Below are positions 21,003 through 33,162 of a stretch of 64,000 nt of DNA, in pieces. Made by a program: the position numbers and the translations under genes. This DNA comes from Branchinecta lynchi. Taxonomy: Eukaryota; Arthropoda; Branchiopoda; Anostraca; Branchinectidae. The stretch is taken from the NCBI GenBank assembly GCA_023053575.1, contig JAKZAP010000013.1, positions 7,763,523 through 7,827,522 of the forward strand, read 5' to 3'. Position 1 is the stretch's first letter. Each line of letters begins with the position of its first letter. The notes beneath the pieces are model-generated. The model did no database searches and had not been told where the DNA came from. It saw nothing but the letters and a program-made list of their open reading frames with translations.

Positions 21003-22196
21003 ATATTTGATCCAGACAACTGGGTCTTGTCTTCGCCAGATCCAGTCTTCGCCAGGCTAATCATCAGAGAAAACGAAGTTCAGATATATCTGCTTTGATG
21101 ATACTGACCGAAAACTTCCTGCTTTACTTCTGCTAAATTTGCGGTTTCGCCCGGATTTCGAGCGAACTACTAGTCCAGCAAAAAAAGAAATTTCAGAAAC
21201 GAATCTAGCGTATCTCCTTATCCCTATAAAAATATCTAAGCAACTATAAATAAAACTTTGACTTCATCGTGCTTAGCATCTCTTCTTACCTCTAAATCAA
21301 ACATTTAATCAACTTCAAATGAAAATTTTACTTTTCACCAACTTTCCGTTTTTTGCCGGGTGAGAAAATGGTTGTCACCATCGCGCTCGACATGTCTTCT
21401 TACGCCATAATCGACTATCACATTACATGTTTAAAAATATTTTGTTTATCCCTTAATTTGAACCCTACCCCCAAATGTAGTGATGCAGAGCCCATCTACG
21501 AACTTGACCTTACCCTTGACCCAAATAATGCAAACACCAAGTTTCATTAAAATTTCTCGTTCCCTTCGAGAGTTATCATGCTTACAGACGTACGGACGGA
21601 CGGACGGACAACTTTTGCGATTTCATAGGTATCCCTCCACCTACGTTTTGGGATCCCAAAAATGCGATGGTCAGTATCACGAAAGTCAATTTCGCGACAG
21701 GTAAAAACCGCGACGTTACTGATTTTGCCGTGTTGCGGTGTTTGTATGGTGCCTTTTTTGGGATCCCAAAACGTAAGTGGAGGGATACCTGTGACATCTC
21801 GAAAGTTGTCCGTCCGTCCGTCTGTAAGTACGATAACTCTCGAAGGGAATGAGGTATTTTGATGAAACTTGGTGGGAGGATCGTTTAGGTCAAGGAAAGG
21901 TCAAGTTCGTAGATGGGCTCTGTAGCCCTACATTTAGGGGGGGAAGGGGGTTCAAATTAAGGGACAAACAAAATATTTGTAAACAGCTAATGAGATAGTC
22001 GATTAAGGGGTAAAAAGACATGCTAACACGAATATGAAAACCGTTTTCTCGCCGGACAAGTAGTTAGCCCGGAATCCGGACAAAACCGGAAAGTTTGTTA
22101 AAAGCGAAAGTTTTATTTGAAGTTGATTAGATGTTCGATTTAGGGGTAGAAGAACATGCTGAACACAATTATTAAAACTATTTTCTCTATTTTCTA
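21003..22196. repeat. 1194-bp tandem duplication, first unit
   Basis: From about 21003 the sequence is repeated at an offset of exactly 1194 bases, apparently without substitutions for roughly 1.1 kb. The second unit has one extra internal unit of about 140 bases at 23297-23437. The junction (ATTTTCTCTATTTTCTAATA) is at 22185-22204. Confidence 0.88.
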
Positions 22197-23530
22197 ATAT
22201 TTGATCCAGACAACTGGGTCTTGTCTTCGCCAGATCCAGTCTTCGCCAGGCTAATCATCAGAGAAAACGAAGTTCAGATATATCTGCTTTGATGATACTG
22301 ACCGAAAACTTCCTGCTTTACTTCTGCTAAATTTGCGGTTTCGCCCGGATTTCGAGCGAACTACTAGTCCAGCAAAAAAAGAAATTTCAGAAACGAATCT
22401 AGCGTATCTCCTTATCCCTATAAAAATATCTAAGCAACTATAAATAAAACTTTGACTTCATCGTGCTTAGCATCTCTTCTTACCTCTAAATCAAACATTT
22501 AATCAACTTCAAATGAAAATTTTACTTTTCACCAACTTTCCGTTTTTTGCCGGGTGAGAAAATGGTTGTCACCATCGCGCTCGACATGTCTTCTTACGCC
22601 ATAATCGACTATCACATTACATGTTTAAAAATATTTTGTTTATCCCTTAATTTGAACCCTACCCCCAAATGTAGTGATGCAGAGCCCATCTACGAACTTG
22701 ACCTTACCCTTGACCCAAATAATGCAAACACCAAGTTTCATTAAAATTTCTCGTTCCCTTCGAGAGTTATCATGCTTACAGACGTACGGACGGACGGACG
22801 GACAACTTTTGCGATTTCATAGGTATCCCTCCACCTACGTTTTGGGATCCCAAAAATGCGATGGTCAGTATCACGAAAGTCAATTTCGCGACAGGTAAAA
22901 ACCGCGACGTTACTGATTTTGCCGTGTTGCGGTGTTTGTATGGTGCCTTTTTTGGGATCCCAAAACGTAAGTGGAGGGATACCTGTGACATCTCGAAAGT
23001 TGTCCGTCCGTCCGTCTGTAAGTACGATAACTCTCGAAGGGAATGAGGTATTTTGATGAAACTTGGTGGGAGGATCGTTTAGGTCAAGGAAAGGTCAAGT
23101 TCGTAGATGGGCTCTGTAGCCCTACATTTAGGGGGGGAAGGGGGTTCAAATTAAGGGACAAACAAAATATTTGTAAACAGCTAATGAGATAGTCGATTAA
23201 GGGGTAAAAAGACATGCTAACACGAATATGAAAACCGTTTTCTCGCCGGACAAGTAGTTAGCCCGGAATCCGGACAAAACCGGAAAGTTTGTTAAAACTA
23301 AAAGTTTTATTTGAAGCTGATTAGATTTTCGATTTAGGGGTAAGAAGATAATGAATACGATTATTAAATTCATTTTCTCGCCGGACAAGTAGTTCGCCGG
23401 TAATCTGGCCAAAACCGGAAAGTTTGTTAAAAGCGAAAGTTTTATTTGAAGTTGATTAGATGTTCGATTTAGGGGTAGAAGAACATGCTGAACACAATTA
23501 TTAAAACTATTTTCTCCTCGGACAAGTAGT
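22197..23530. repeat. 1194-bp tandem duplication, second unit
   Basis: Second copy of 21003-22196. It continues past the point where the first unit jumps, into one more family B internal unit and then the normal end of the element. Confidence 0.85.
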
Positions 23531-24169
23531 TCGGCCGGAATCCGGCCAAATCCGGATATTTTTTAAAAGCAAAAGTCTTATTTGTAGTTGATTAGATTCC
23601 GAGTAATGGGTAAGAAGAGATGCTGAATCCGATTATGACAATCGTTTTTTTTTTACCCGGACGCATAGTTCGCCAGGAATCCGGTTGAAACTGGAAAATT
23701 TGTCACGAGTTGTGAAGGTTTATTTGAAGTTGATTAGATGTTCGAGGATTCGTTTTTGAGCTTTGTTATTTTGTCGGATAAGCAGTTCCCGAATTCGGCG
23801 GAAATCGGAAATTTGGCGGAAGTATGCTAAGGCAGGAAGTTTCGATCAGCTTCGTCACAACATATATGACTTACAGGGGTAAAAACACATGCTCAATCCA
23901 TATCGGAACTTGATTTTCTCAGATGATTAGCTATTTGGCCTTAATCTCTTTCTGAATTGTTGTAGTAAAATGTTTAAGGAGTCTGGAGAAAACAGGACCA
24001 AATTGTCTGGATGAGATATTGAATTTTTGGGATCTCATCGAAACTTTGGTCTTGTTATGCTTTCGTGTTTTTTTGGGCCGTTTTGAGTGGATACCTCCAG
24101 ATTTACAGCTAGGTTGTCATGAACGATGAGTTAGATTTACCATATGATGGTATGATATGATATTTATTA

Positions 24170-24660
24170 CTCTAAAAGCCCAGGGGCCAGGCATACAATG
24201 AAAAACATACAAAATATTTAGAACGATCAGTTAAAAAAAAAATTCCGTGAGTCATAGACTACTTGAGGAATCTCTTCCGTGTAGTGATAAAACATCCACC
24301 CTTCAACATTTGCTTCATCCACTCCTGATCACGATCACACTTCCCTACATTCATACATAATATGTCGCACACACTCGTTCATATCTCCACACATTGGACC
24401 GACCAATGGCCTACCCGTGTACCTCCTCCTATCCCCAGAGGTAAAATATCAGCACGCATATTAATACTCTTGATGACTATCTTTCCTTGGCGATGCAAGA
24501 ATTCTCCGGACATCAGCGGAAGAAAGGCAGAAGTGGTGTCACAGCTGCTATTAAAGATCGCGGTGATTGACTGACACAGGATTTGAGTCGTTGAGTTTGA
24601 GTCGTACGGACACGCTTACTCCTTCTTCCTGAGGAGCGCTGGCGTGTTTTGGACTTAGTC
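24170..24660 (-). pseudogene. non-LTR retrotransposon C-terminal fragment
   Basis: The minus strand reads YTGRPLVGPMCGDMNECVRH, then MYEC. This C-x6-C-x2-H-x4-C finger is of the kind found at the end of R1/I-like LINE pol proteins. A one-base shift is followed by DQEWMKQMLKGGCF. The region 24475-24640 is shared with 40435-40600. Confidence 0.55.
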
Positions 24661-25215
24661 ATATAGAGTATTATATTCGAACCTCTTCGGGATACTGTAA
24701 GAGAGTAGACTCTTATAAATTATTGCGAGTAGCAAGTAAGCTTTGCATTATTCAACCTCTTCTGCCTGTTTAGGATTGCCACGTGTCTACTATCTCTTGA
24801 GACCCGCAGAGGCATAACATATAGGGTGGGGGAGGGGGCTCCCCCCCCCCCAGTGTTGTCAGCTGGACAGCGAATACCGCTGGATGCGAGAACAGATCTT
24901 CCGTCCTTTGACGTCCATTTATTAAGTTCTTGGATTTCCTTACATTTGAACTGTTTCCTTACATGTGAACTCTTTACGGTGATTCACAGCAACCATGATA
25001 CCGTTGTATCTCATTTAGATAGGCCCAGTTTGCTGCTTCATTGCCGACTTGGTGAAGAGAAAGAAATGAGCCAAACCGGAAAGTCAACACGTCCAGTCTG
25101 CATTCCGGATTCGGAGCTCTCCGTTTTCCGAGGTAACTGGACATTTTTTCAATCCGCTCGGAGATCTGTCTTCTTCCTTGTACACTCGAGGAGCTATCTC
25201 CTTCCTTGTATCTTA

Positions 25216-25590
25216 TAGATTCGTTTAAAGGACCTGTCTTACCTATAATACTAACGCAACCTACTTCCATAATTACCCCATATATTTCTAAACTCGAAGA
25301 CCCCAATTTTGTACGGTACATTCTAACCCCTCTAACAAAACCACGCTGATTTTCTCACTTGGGTGTCTTGCTACCTTCAATGTGTATCACGGACGGTTGT
25401 CTGCCTGCGAGAAGTTTTCCAAAAAAAAAATGGTTATGTATATTGTCTCCCTGTTTCCTCCGTGGAACGGGTCTCGGAAAAGGCTTAAAACAGCAAAAAC
25501 CGTGCATTATTTGTTGAAAGCACAGCCTAGTTTTAAAGTTTTCAAATATTTTAAAATACTTTTAAGTTGATGAGAAAATAGTGCGAGAGG
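25216..25590 (+). repeat. repeat shared with 51787-52290 (copy without insertion)
   Basis: GACCTGTCTTACCTATAATA, GTACGGTACATTCTAACCCC, GGGTCTCGGAAAAGGCTTAA and GTTGAAAGCACAGCCTAG appear in the same order in both copies. The 52-kb copy has about 130 extra bases with a family C core, which this copy lacks. Confidence 0.75.
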
Positions 25591-25599
25591 ACCTTTAAC

Positions 25600-26540
25600 C
25601 AAGCTGGACAAGGTAGGTTTTGTGGTTTGTGTGAGCGCCGCCTTAGCCCGAGTGTCTCATATCAGGAACAAATAAGCACCAGAACCTCCGCCTTCCTATC
25701 TGTGTAATACGCAAGCGACCATGCAGAGTCGAATAGATTCCTATACCCTGCCCTGGGCAAACGAGCGGAGGGTAGGAGCTGCGCGGAACATCAAAATTTG
25801 TTACTTCTGCTAACAGCTGTATTGCAGTAAAGCCCTTGAGAAGAAATTTCCAAAGTAATAGCCGATTATCGTTTATTATGAGTAAGAAAAATTTATGCAC
25901 TCCTGCAGAGGACTCGGTTGTGCCCTTCTTGGGAGCGTCAGTTTGTTGTTTCATTTAAGGAATTCAAAATAAAAATGAACTCAATGAACAAGAAATCTGG
26001 TTGTCTGGACGCTTTGCAGAGCGGGTAAGCGCGCCTCCTGCACTTTTTATCTGGTATGCGCAGTGGCGAAGAGGAAAGTAGACGGGGAATAACTCAAAGC
26101 TCAGCTAATACCTCTAGCTCAGCTCAGTTTTGTCGGAGCATCCGTAGTCACTGCCTGGGACCAAAGACGGAGGTTCGAATGGCTTATTTGTTCTTGCTAT
26201 AAGCTCCTACGTTATTCGTGTTGCCATGAAAAGCCCAAAATAACTATATATTGGAATTAAAATGTAATGGTGGTCAGACTTAACTGGTAAGCCAGCATAA
26301 AAAACTTCGAAATTTTAGCGTGACCAGCGTAGAATTTAATTTTGTCAGTAAAATCGGACGAAACTTCTATCTTGCGAAGCGATTCCACTTCCGAAGCTAC
26401 AAGCCCCTATTGTATTCGACATTATAGAAGCCCAAGGGCCCATGATGCATTTATGGTGATGTAGAAATGAGATTGAAATTGGTCTTCTTTGTATCGGTAT
26501 ACCAGCTACTGTGTGTAGAAGGTATCTCCCTACAATGGGG
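25600..26540. other. no recognised feature
   Basis: A minus-strand 103-codon open frame (25643-25954) shows no domain. No repeat partner identified. Confidence 0.35.
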
Positions 26541-26869
26541 TTGCTTTTAGTAGTTACTCGTCACTCGTTGCCCTTAGGGTAGTATGGCCCAAACGACCGT
26601 GACAACTAGACATAACACGGCCTTGACTAAATCTTAGGAGACTTGGTTCGGATGGTTGTAGGGAATACAAATAGATTTGTTTATAAACACAATCTACGAC
26701 CAAAAATAGTTTATTAGTTCAGTGTTCCGGATCTTCGATCAAGCAAGTTTCTTCTTTCTTCTACGAGATGTTCGGCCCGCACAACCAAACGTAGTAAAAT
26801 AAAGATTAATTTCCTGTCCCCAAGAATTCAGCCCAAAAGTGATCCTAGGACTAATGAGAACCAGTTGGA

Positions 26870-27240
26870 ACTCGTGCCCACTTGGGCGAGGGTGATTGCT
26901 GAGCAATACCACCTCGGGCTTCTCTACCCAACCTCCGAAGAGGTGACCAGTTGATTCTTAGTTTGCAGTTGCAGACCCAGTTGAGTACGGGGGGTCAAGG
27001 GCATTACGAATAGGGGGGGGGGGTACATACTTTGTCCCCCCCCCCTCAAACATTTTGGCTAGTAACGCCTCTGCAGGGGGTTAACCCTGTGTTGGTCCGT
27101 AAGACCCAACTTCGAAGAGGTGACCAGTTGGTTCTTTTAGACGCACCTTAGTTAGGGGTTAAGGGCAATGAACCCTTACTCTGCGTAGGCTCTATGACGA
27201 CCCAAGTTTGGTGACCAGTTGGGCTCTAGACTTATACGTG
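26870..27240 (+). repeat. imperfect direct repeats with a mini hAT element
   Basis: CCGAAGAGGTGACCAGTTG and related TTCGAAGAGGTGACCAGTTG occur near 26933 and 27111, with a third partial copy near 27204 (TTTGGTGACCAGTTGGGCTC). The hAT-like insertion lies between the first two. Confidence 0.6.
26996..27073. mobile_element. very short hAT-like element (78 bp)
   Basis: Ends CAAGGGCATTACGAATAG and, on the other strand, CAGAGGCGTTACTAGCC. Flanks are CGGGGGGT (26988-26995) and CAGGGGGT (27074-27081), an 8-base duplication with one mismatch. Confidence 0.6.
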
Positions 27241-27652
27241 GTCCTTCCACTAGCATGGCCTCTCAGCTATCTCGTTCTCCCTTTATAAGTTGTCTGGGTT
27301 CCTGCTAGATGAAAATCAGACGGTGCTTTGCTCAAAAATACTTTGTACCGACAAAAAAATGATTTCTTCATCTTTCAAACAACAATCACAATCAATAGGC
27401 AATCAGTTTTTAAAGTTTAGCTGGATAGCTAACTTACTTTGGTATCCGGATTTCGAATAGACCGAATTATTTTGATTCTTCTGAGGGATTTTAATTTTTC
27501 TTCATCTTGGGCTATAGTAGGGAAGTTCAGAATATTTGCTGCTTGCACGACAAGTCAAAACTCATCCGTCCGCCTCGAATTTCACTATCGGCAAAAGCGT
27601 GAAATCCATCCGAGAGGGTGGCTTTCAGTAGCAAGTCAAGGCGAGAGATGAG

Positions 27653-27931
27653 GGTTGCGTTCCCCCAACTTAACAATTGTTACCAACCGTTAACTTTACT
27701 TCGGGCGGAGCCAACTGAAGTTTTAACGATCGTTAACGTTTCCCAGTTCTACGATTGTTAACTATTTTGTAACGATGCTCATCGACCATCGTTGCAAATT
27801 AACAATCGTTAAGCTCTGGGACGGAAATTTTAGGTGGGCGGAGCTTAAATTTCGGAATCAGAAACGCGGAACGCAAAAAGTTAAGAGCTGTTGACAGTTT
27901 GTTAACGATCGTTAAGTTCCGGAACGCAACC
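27653..27931. mobile_element. MITE with GGTTGCGTTCC terminal repeats
   Basis: Left GGTTGCGTTCCCCCAACTTA, and the complement of the right end GGTTGCGTTCCGGAACTTAA, extend as imperfect inverted repeats for about 45 bases. The interior has many AACGATCGTTAA-like palindromes. 279 bases, no ORF. Superfamily undetermined. Confidence 0.75.
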
Positions 27932-28017
27932 GAGGTCGTTTGAGGACTGAAAGTAAAGATTTTGAGCATAAAAGTATAACAACGTAAAGGTATGACAATT
28001 CCGTAAGAATAACTTCA

Positions 28018-29150
28018 CTTGATAAAATCGATTATTCAGAAACATCGAAGTAACGCCTTTTCATTGGTCCTTCAAGCCTATTTAAGTAAATAGGAGATGG
28101 ATAACTAGGCTGTCATATCTCAGCCCTTTTGGTTAAACTAAAACCTAATCCTACTCAAGAAATACTCCTTTAGCCCAAGTTGACTGGAATCATTCATAAA
28201 ATCGATCATTTATAAAATCGACTTTTTCAGCAAAATTGTAGGCTAGCTGGCAGAAATGAACGTGCAATCATCGCTGAAGAATATCCTAGCTCCTTTTTCC
28301 GTCATATATCAATCACAATGTTTACACACACAAATATATATAAAATATGTACACGCATGAAATTAGCAGGTTTATTGCAGGTTTGTTTCCTTCCCCGAAG
28401 TTGATCCGGAAGATTGACAGCCTGGTGAGGAACCTTGCCAAGAAGGGCCGAAATATTGCTGACAAAGCAGCTTAGCTTACATATCTGTTTTATGCATTAT
28501 TTGAATATGTGTTGGACAGTCAGCTTGGGCTCAAGGAATATTTAGTAATTTAAGGTACACTAATCCTAACGGTATTACACAACTGGCGTCCTAGAATTAA
28601 ATACCGGGGTTCTAGCGTCTTACGTTACAAAAATAAAGAGAGATTTAGATTTGGGTCCCTTATTTAATCTGAACCTATTATAGAATTAGTGTTGACTGAC
28701 TTAAAAATAAATTAAAATAGAATGAATAAATGAATGAAATAAACTAGGGATTAAAAATGACACTTGATAAAAATCGATTGTTCAGAAATAGCGAAGTAAC
28801 GAAGTAACGCATTTTCATTGGGCCATCGAGCCTATTTAAGTGAATAGAAGATGGATAACTAGGCTGTCATATCTCAGCCCTTTCGGTTAAACTTTAAACT
28901 TAAAACCCAATCCTACTCAGTAAATACTCCTTTAGCCAAAGCTGACAGGGAATCATTTAGAAAAACGACCCAGGATTGTTTCAGCGAAACTGTAGCTGGA
29001 AGAAATGAACCTGCAATCATCGCTGAAGAGTATCCTAGCTGCTTTTTTTTCGTTTTGTACGAACCACGATGACTACAAAAAAAAAATGTATATTTAAATT
29101 AATCCTAATAGTAATGCACAACTTGCGTCCTATAATTAAAAACTTAACTA
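28018..29150 (+). repeat. pair of direct repeats about 738 bp apart
   Basis: CTTGATAAAATCGATTATTC, AGATGGATAACTAGGCTGTC, ATATCTCAGCCC and TGCAATCATCGCTGAAGA are present at 28018-28310 and again at 28756-29040. The sequence between holds a family C core at 28420-28490, and CTAATCCTAACGGTATTAC near 28560 has its counterpart at 29102. It resembles a tandem or LTR-like arrangement. Confidence 0.65.
28395..28530 (+). mobile_element. family C fragment, copy 5
   Basis: GCCTGGTGAGGAACCTTGCC, AAGAAGGGCCGAAATATTGC and the distal CAGTCAGCTTGGGCTCAAGG are present. The core base is changed (CTGGTGA). Confidence 0.6.
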
Positions 29151-29569
29151 TACCCGCTAACACTATTAATAATAGTAATTTTAATTTTCACCATCAAAGA
29201 CCACATGGCATAGACGGAGTAGGAATAAATAAAGAAAAGAAGAAGGAAACACTATAATAAGAGGAGACCAGACAAACATAGAGACTGCAATAACATTATA
29301 CCATCTAGAAAACTATCATATTCTAGAAGAATGCTCTCCCAGTCATGCTTAATGTTGCATGATGGCCGGATGGCTTTAATGTGCAAATAAATCATTCATT
29401 CATAAATCATTCATATTGCTGTACTTATGTATAAGTTGTCCACTGCTGTAAGTGGGTCAGCGACGTTGTAAGTAGCGATGATTTTTACTATTTCGTGTCC
29501 AACCAGGGAAGCGGAGCAGGAATTTACAGAAACGAAAATAAATAGAGCGAAGTTTGTATCAGCGGTAGT

Positions 29570-30190
29570 TAAAATTCCCGAGAAATGTGCGATATACAAA
29601 ATGTGAGGCAGGCCACCGAGTTAAAAATCGTGGCGAGAATATGATGGTTGGAACGCAACGTATTCGCCACAATGGAACCATAAGCTGCAGCAATCTTTTT
29701 GCGAATATGTTTGATCAACATTGCTCTGGTATCTCTGATTGAGCTCCTGATCGGTAGACCAAGATAAATCAGTGAATCTGCTGGTCTGACGTTCGAACTT
29801 CCCGGCCTTACAGTTATATTAGGAGTTCCCAATTTTATACTCCGCTGTTACGCAAAAAGCGGGTCATAAATAAATAAATAAATAAAAAAATAAAAAAATT
29901 AAATAGAACAACTTGTGATTTTTCAGGGTTAAAATTTCATTCCTACGCTGCTGTACTCTTCATTTAACATATCAGGTTTGTTTTCAAAACGAGTAACTTT
30001 GCGACTGGGGTTTAGAATGCCATCCGCGTAACATACAAGACTAAAGTCAACTAGATCTACGTTGCCTGGGCAACGTAAAGTGTTGCGGCAATTTGTTCGG
30101 CTTCGCCAACTAAAGTGTTGCGTGGTTTTGTTTCTTCGCTGTCGGTTAAATGCTGAGTTTCCAACCCGTCCATGTTCGAATAAGAACACA
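29570..30190 (-). pseudogene. LINE reverse transcriptase fragment with nested insertion
   Basis: Minus strand: VDLVDFSLVCYADGILNPSR, with the YADD box changed to YADG, then YSSVGMKFN, a break, and VRPADSLIYLGLPI followed by AAAYGSIVANTLRS. This is the palm and thumb region of a CR1/Jockey-like RT. The break at about 29837-29915 is a + strand LINE tail (AAAAAGCGGGTCATAAATAA). Confidence 0.75.
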
Positions 30191-31370
30191 ATCGGTAATC
30201 ACATGAACAAAGTGTATCCGTCAGCGTTGAAAAAACAACAAAAATGAATATCGGAAGAAGGTATTAAATTGACTTTGCAGCCGGTTGAACTTTTTTTTTA
30301 ACCCTTTTCAATCGTAGACATCGTGACGGATGAAAACTTGGAAAATTGTCTTATATAATCTAGTGTGTATTACAAAGCTATCCGTAACTTTTCAGAAAGA
30401 AAATACCATAGATGACACTGTCAGTTATTGCGAAAATAACTCATTGTTTTACATTATCATTTGCACCCGTTGCGTAAACACTTAATTCTTATAGTGATAG
30501 ACCATGGAGACAAATTTTCTTACCCTCAGATTTATTGAGATCGAATAAAATGTGCACCAATTAGTAGAAATGTCTAACCCCGCATGAACCCCCTCCAGCA
30601 ACCGATTCGTACTTACAAGTCCCTCTCCTCGTGATAGACATCAAATCACTCGAAACAAATAATAGGTACAACAACTGGCAAAAATTGCAAACCGCTCATG
30701 GCCGAAAGTAATTATAGCCTAACACCCGATTGTTACTTACAAGTCCCCCAAATGTCTTACTGTCGGGAACCAAATTGTTCTTACCACTAAATACACCGGA
30801 AACAAAATAATGGGTACACTAGATAGCAAAAGTTGCAAGCCCCTCATCGCCGAAGATTATTATGGTCTAACAGCCCATTGTTGCTTGTAAGTCCCCTACA
30901 TGTGTCACAATTGGGATCGGCCTATTTTTGGTTGCAATGTGTACCCTACTATTGGAGTTGTCAACCCCTCGATACTTTCAAAATGGTGTATCTCATGAAG
31001 GAATTTTTGCACCAAAAAACCGATTGCATGTACTCATCAAGAGCTATCGATTGACGTTCGATAGATCGAAAATCTATCTGTATTAGTTCAAAAGCTGACG
31101 TTTTTGCCGTAGGCCAACTTTCTAATATCACAACTTAGAAAGTCCGCTTCACTTCACTTCACACACCATAGGCTCTGGCTTGAGGACAAGCAATAACCAT
31201 CCTTTTTGGCCCCAGACAAGAGCTCCACGGAGCTTTCCAAAATGTAATGTCGTATTCATGAATCCGGCCTAAGGTCCACACTTTCTGTAAGAACCGCACA
31301 GGTTAGACCCTTACTACTTTCAAGCAGTTAGCTGAAATCGACGGTATAGGAAAAAAACACAAACAAACAA
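30190..31370. other. mostly unassigned, with direct repeats
   Basis: A unit of about 150 bases near 30650-30790 (TTGCAAACCGCTCATGGCCG, GATTGTTACTTACAAGTCCC) is repeated at 30797-30900 in diverged form, and a third trace is at 30600. No gene seen. Confidence 0.45.
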
Positions 31371-33070
31371 GAGATACGAGCTCATATGGCACTTGTAACG
31401 AGTAGGTAGTCTGAGAAACCAGAAAATAAATTTAAGCATTTGTCAGAATATTCCTGGTACCTCTCCCCACCGTGCTTGGATCCGGTCCGGACCCTAAAAT
31501 ATGTCATCTAAGGCATACAATCTCTCTGCTTTCCAAGTTTCCCTATGCGAGGCACAACATTTCCGGGACTCCCCCGTCCCACTGTGGCCAAAACAACTCG
31601 GACACATAAACTTCGCATCTCTAACGTCTCCTCTTCCCGTCCATCAAGTTCTGCTCGAATTGGAGTATATCTCGAAATTTCCAGTTCCCGCTTCATCATC
31701 CTCTACCTTGGTCGGATCCAGTTCGGATGTGAAATGACAAGTCGAGGCCGCATAAACTTGGTACTGTCCAACTTGCATTCCATTTGGCCCAACCATTTAG
31801 TTTTTTGCATGTCATAAAATTTCGGACCCCCCCCCCCCCAATTCCCCCAACGATGGCCGCATTGGGTCGGACACATGCTTTGTATATCCAGGTCATCAGT
31901 TGTTATCACCCATAAGGTTTACTTGAATCGAACCAATTGTTCACAACCTACGGAAGTCAGTAATTTCCAGATTCCCCCTCCGTCAGCTCCCCCCAAAATA
32001 GTCGGATCCAGGAACAGAAGTCGCCCTAGGGCATTGTGTCGGGTCCTTAAGTCTATTTTGTTGGGTCACTAATATGCCTGCCAAGTTTTATCCCCCTTAG
32101 CAACATCGGGAAGTACCCTAACTCGCGTTCAGCGGAATTCCGAGAAACCGCCTACACTCCCCCCAAAGAGCCACGATATGATCTGGTCCTGTCAAGAACG
32201 TATCTAATGCGTATGCGTGTTCTTCCAACCAAATTCCATCCCTATCTCTTGACGCTAAGCGTTTCACAAAAATTCCGGTGCCGCCTTCCAGCCCCCCACA
32301 TAGTATTGGATCCGGTCCGGACTTGACATGGAACATCTGAGATAATAGCTCTTTCCACTTACCAAGTTTCATTCAAATCCGATCACCCGTTCAAAAGTTA
32401 TAAAAAACACTAGATTCCGGATTCCTCATCCCTCCACTCCCCCAACGATTGTTGGATCGGGGAACGACGGTTTCCAAGTTAATCTTTTTGTGTCCCTGAT
32501 ATGCCTGCCAAGTTCCATCATCCTAGTACATCGGAAAGTACCGAACTCGTAGAATCACCAGAATTCCCCCCCCCCCCCCCCCACCCACAGTGCCTGAATC
32601 TGGTCCGGTTATGTCAGCGTTGTATTTAGGAGTTGTGATGTTCTTCCCACCAAGTGTCATCCCGATCCCTCCACTCTAAGCCTTTCCGCAGATTTCCGGT
32701 TCCCCCCCTCGAACTCCCCCCAAAGTCACCGGATCTGGTTGGATGTGAAGTGGGTTGTCTGAGAAACGAGGTCTTTCCAAAATCAAGTTTCATTAAGATC
32801 CGATCGTCCGTTCAAAAGTTATAAATACCTCAAGATTCTGGATTCCCAATTCACTTCCCCCACGATAGTCGAATCGGGGAAACGACTGTTTCCAACTTAA
32901 TCTTTTCGGGTCCCTGATATGCCTGCCAAGTTTCATCGTCCTAGCTTATGTGGAAGTGCCCGAACTAGCAAAACCCGGACCGACAGACAGACCGATCGAC
33001 CGAAGGACGGACAGAAATTGCGATCGCAATATATGGCACCTGGCCGAAAGGCAAGTGCCATACAACTAGG
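31370..33070 (-). repeat. family A repeat, long minus-strand copy
   Basis: Begins AACAAGAGATACGAGCTCAT followed by ATGGCACTTG. Four or so units follow with GGATCCGGTCCGGAC, CCAAGTTTCATC and C runs near 31829 and 32567. It ends with GACAGACAGACCGATCGACC and AAGGCAAGTGCCATA at 33050. Confidence 0.75.
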
Positions 33071-33162
33071 ACAAAACCTAAATTTTGCTTTCGCAACACA
33101 ATCCCACGAATAATAGAAGTCGGCTTTACATTAGTTTGAGGTTCCATTACAGCATTATTGAA

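Larger units (their letters stand above)
20958..24060. repeat. family B cluster: two head-to-head pairs in tandem
   Basis: 20958-21660 is a family B copy on the minus strand and 21757-22196 one on the + strand, head to head across a spacer of about 95 bases. The whole arrangement is repeated at 22197-22854 and 22951-24060. The tail of the last copy ends with TTTTTGGGATCTCATCGAAA near 24025. Confidence 0.8.

Noticed and set aside
21353..22744. Duplicated short genes (identical open frames at 21353 and 22547)
   Set aside because: They are the same piece of family B in the tandem duplication, with no protein similarity.
24826..25218. 130-codon open frame as a gene
   Set aside because: No domain or splice context. 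The region borders a dispersed repeat (25216-25590).
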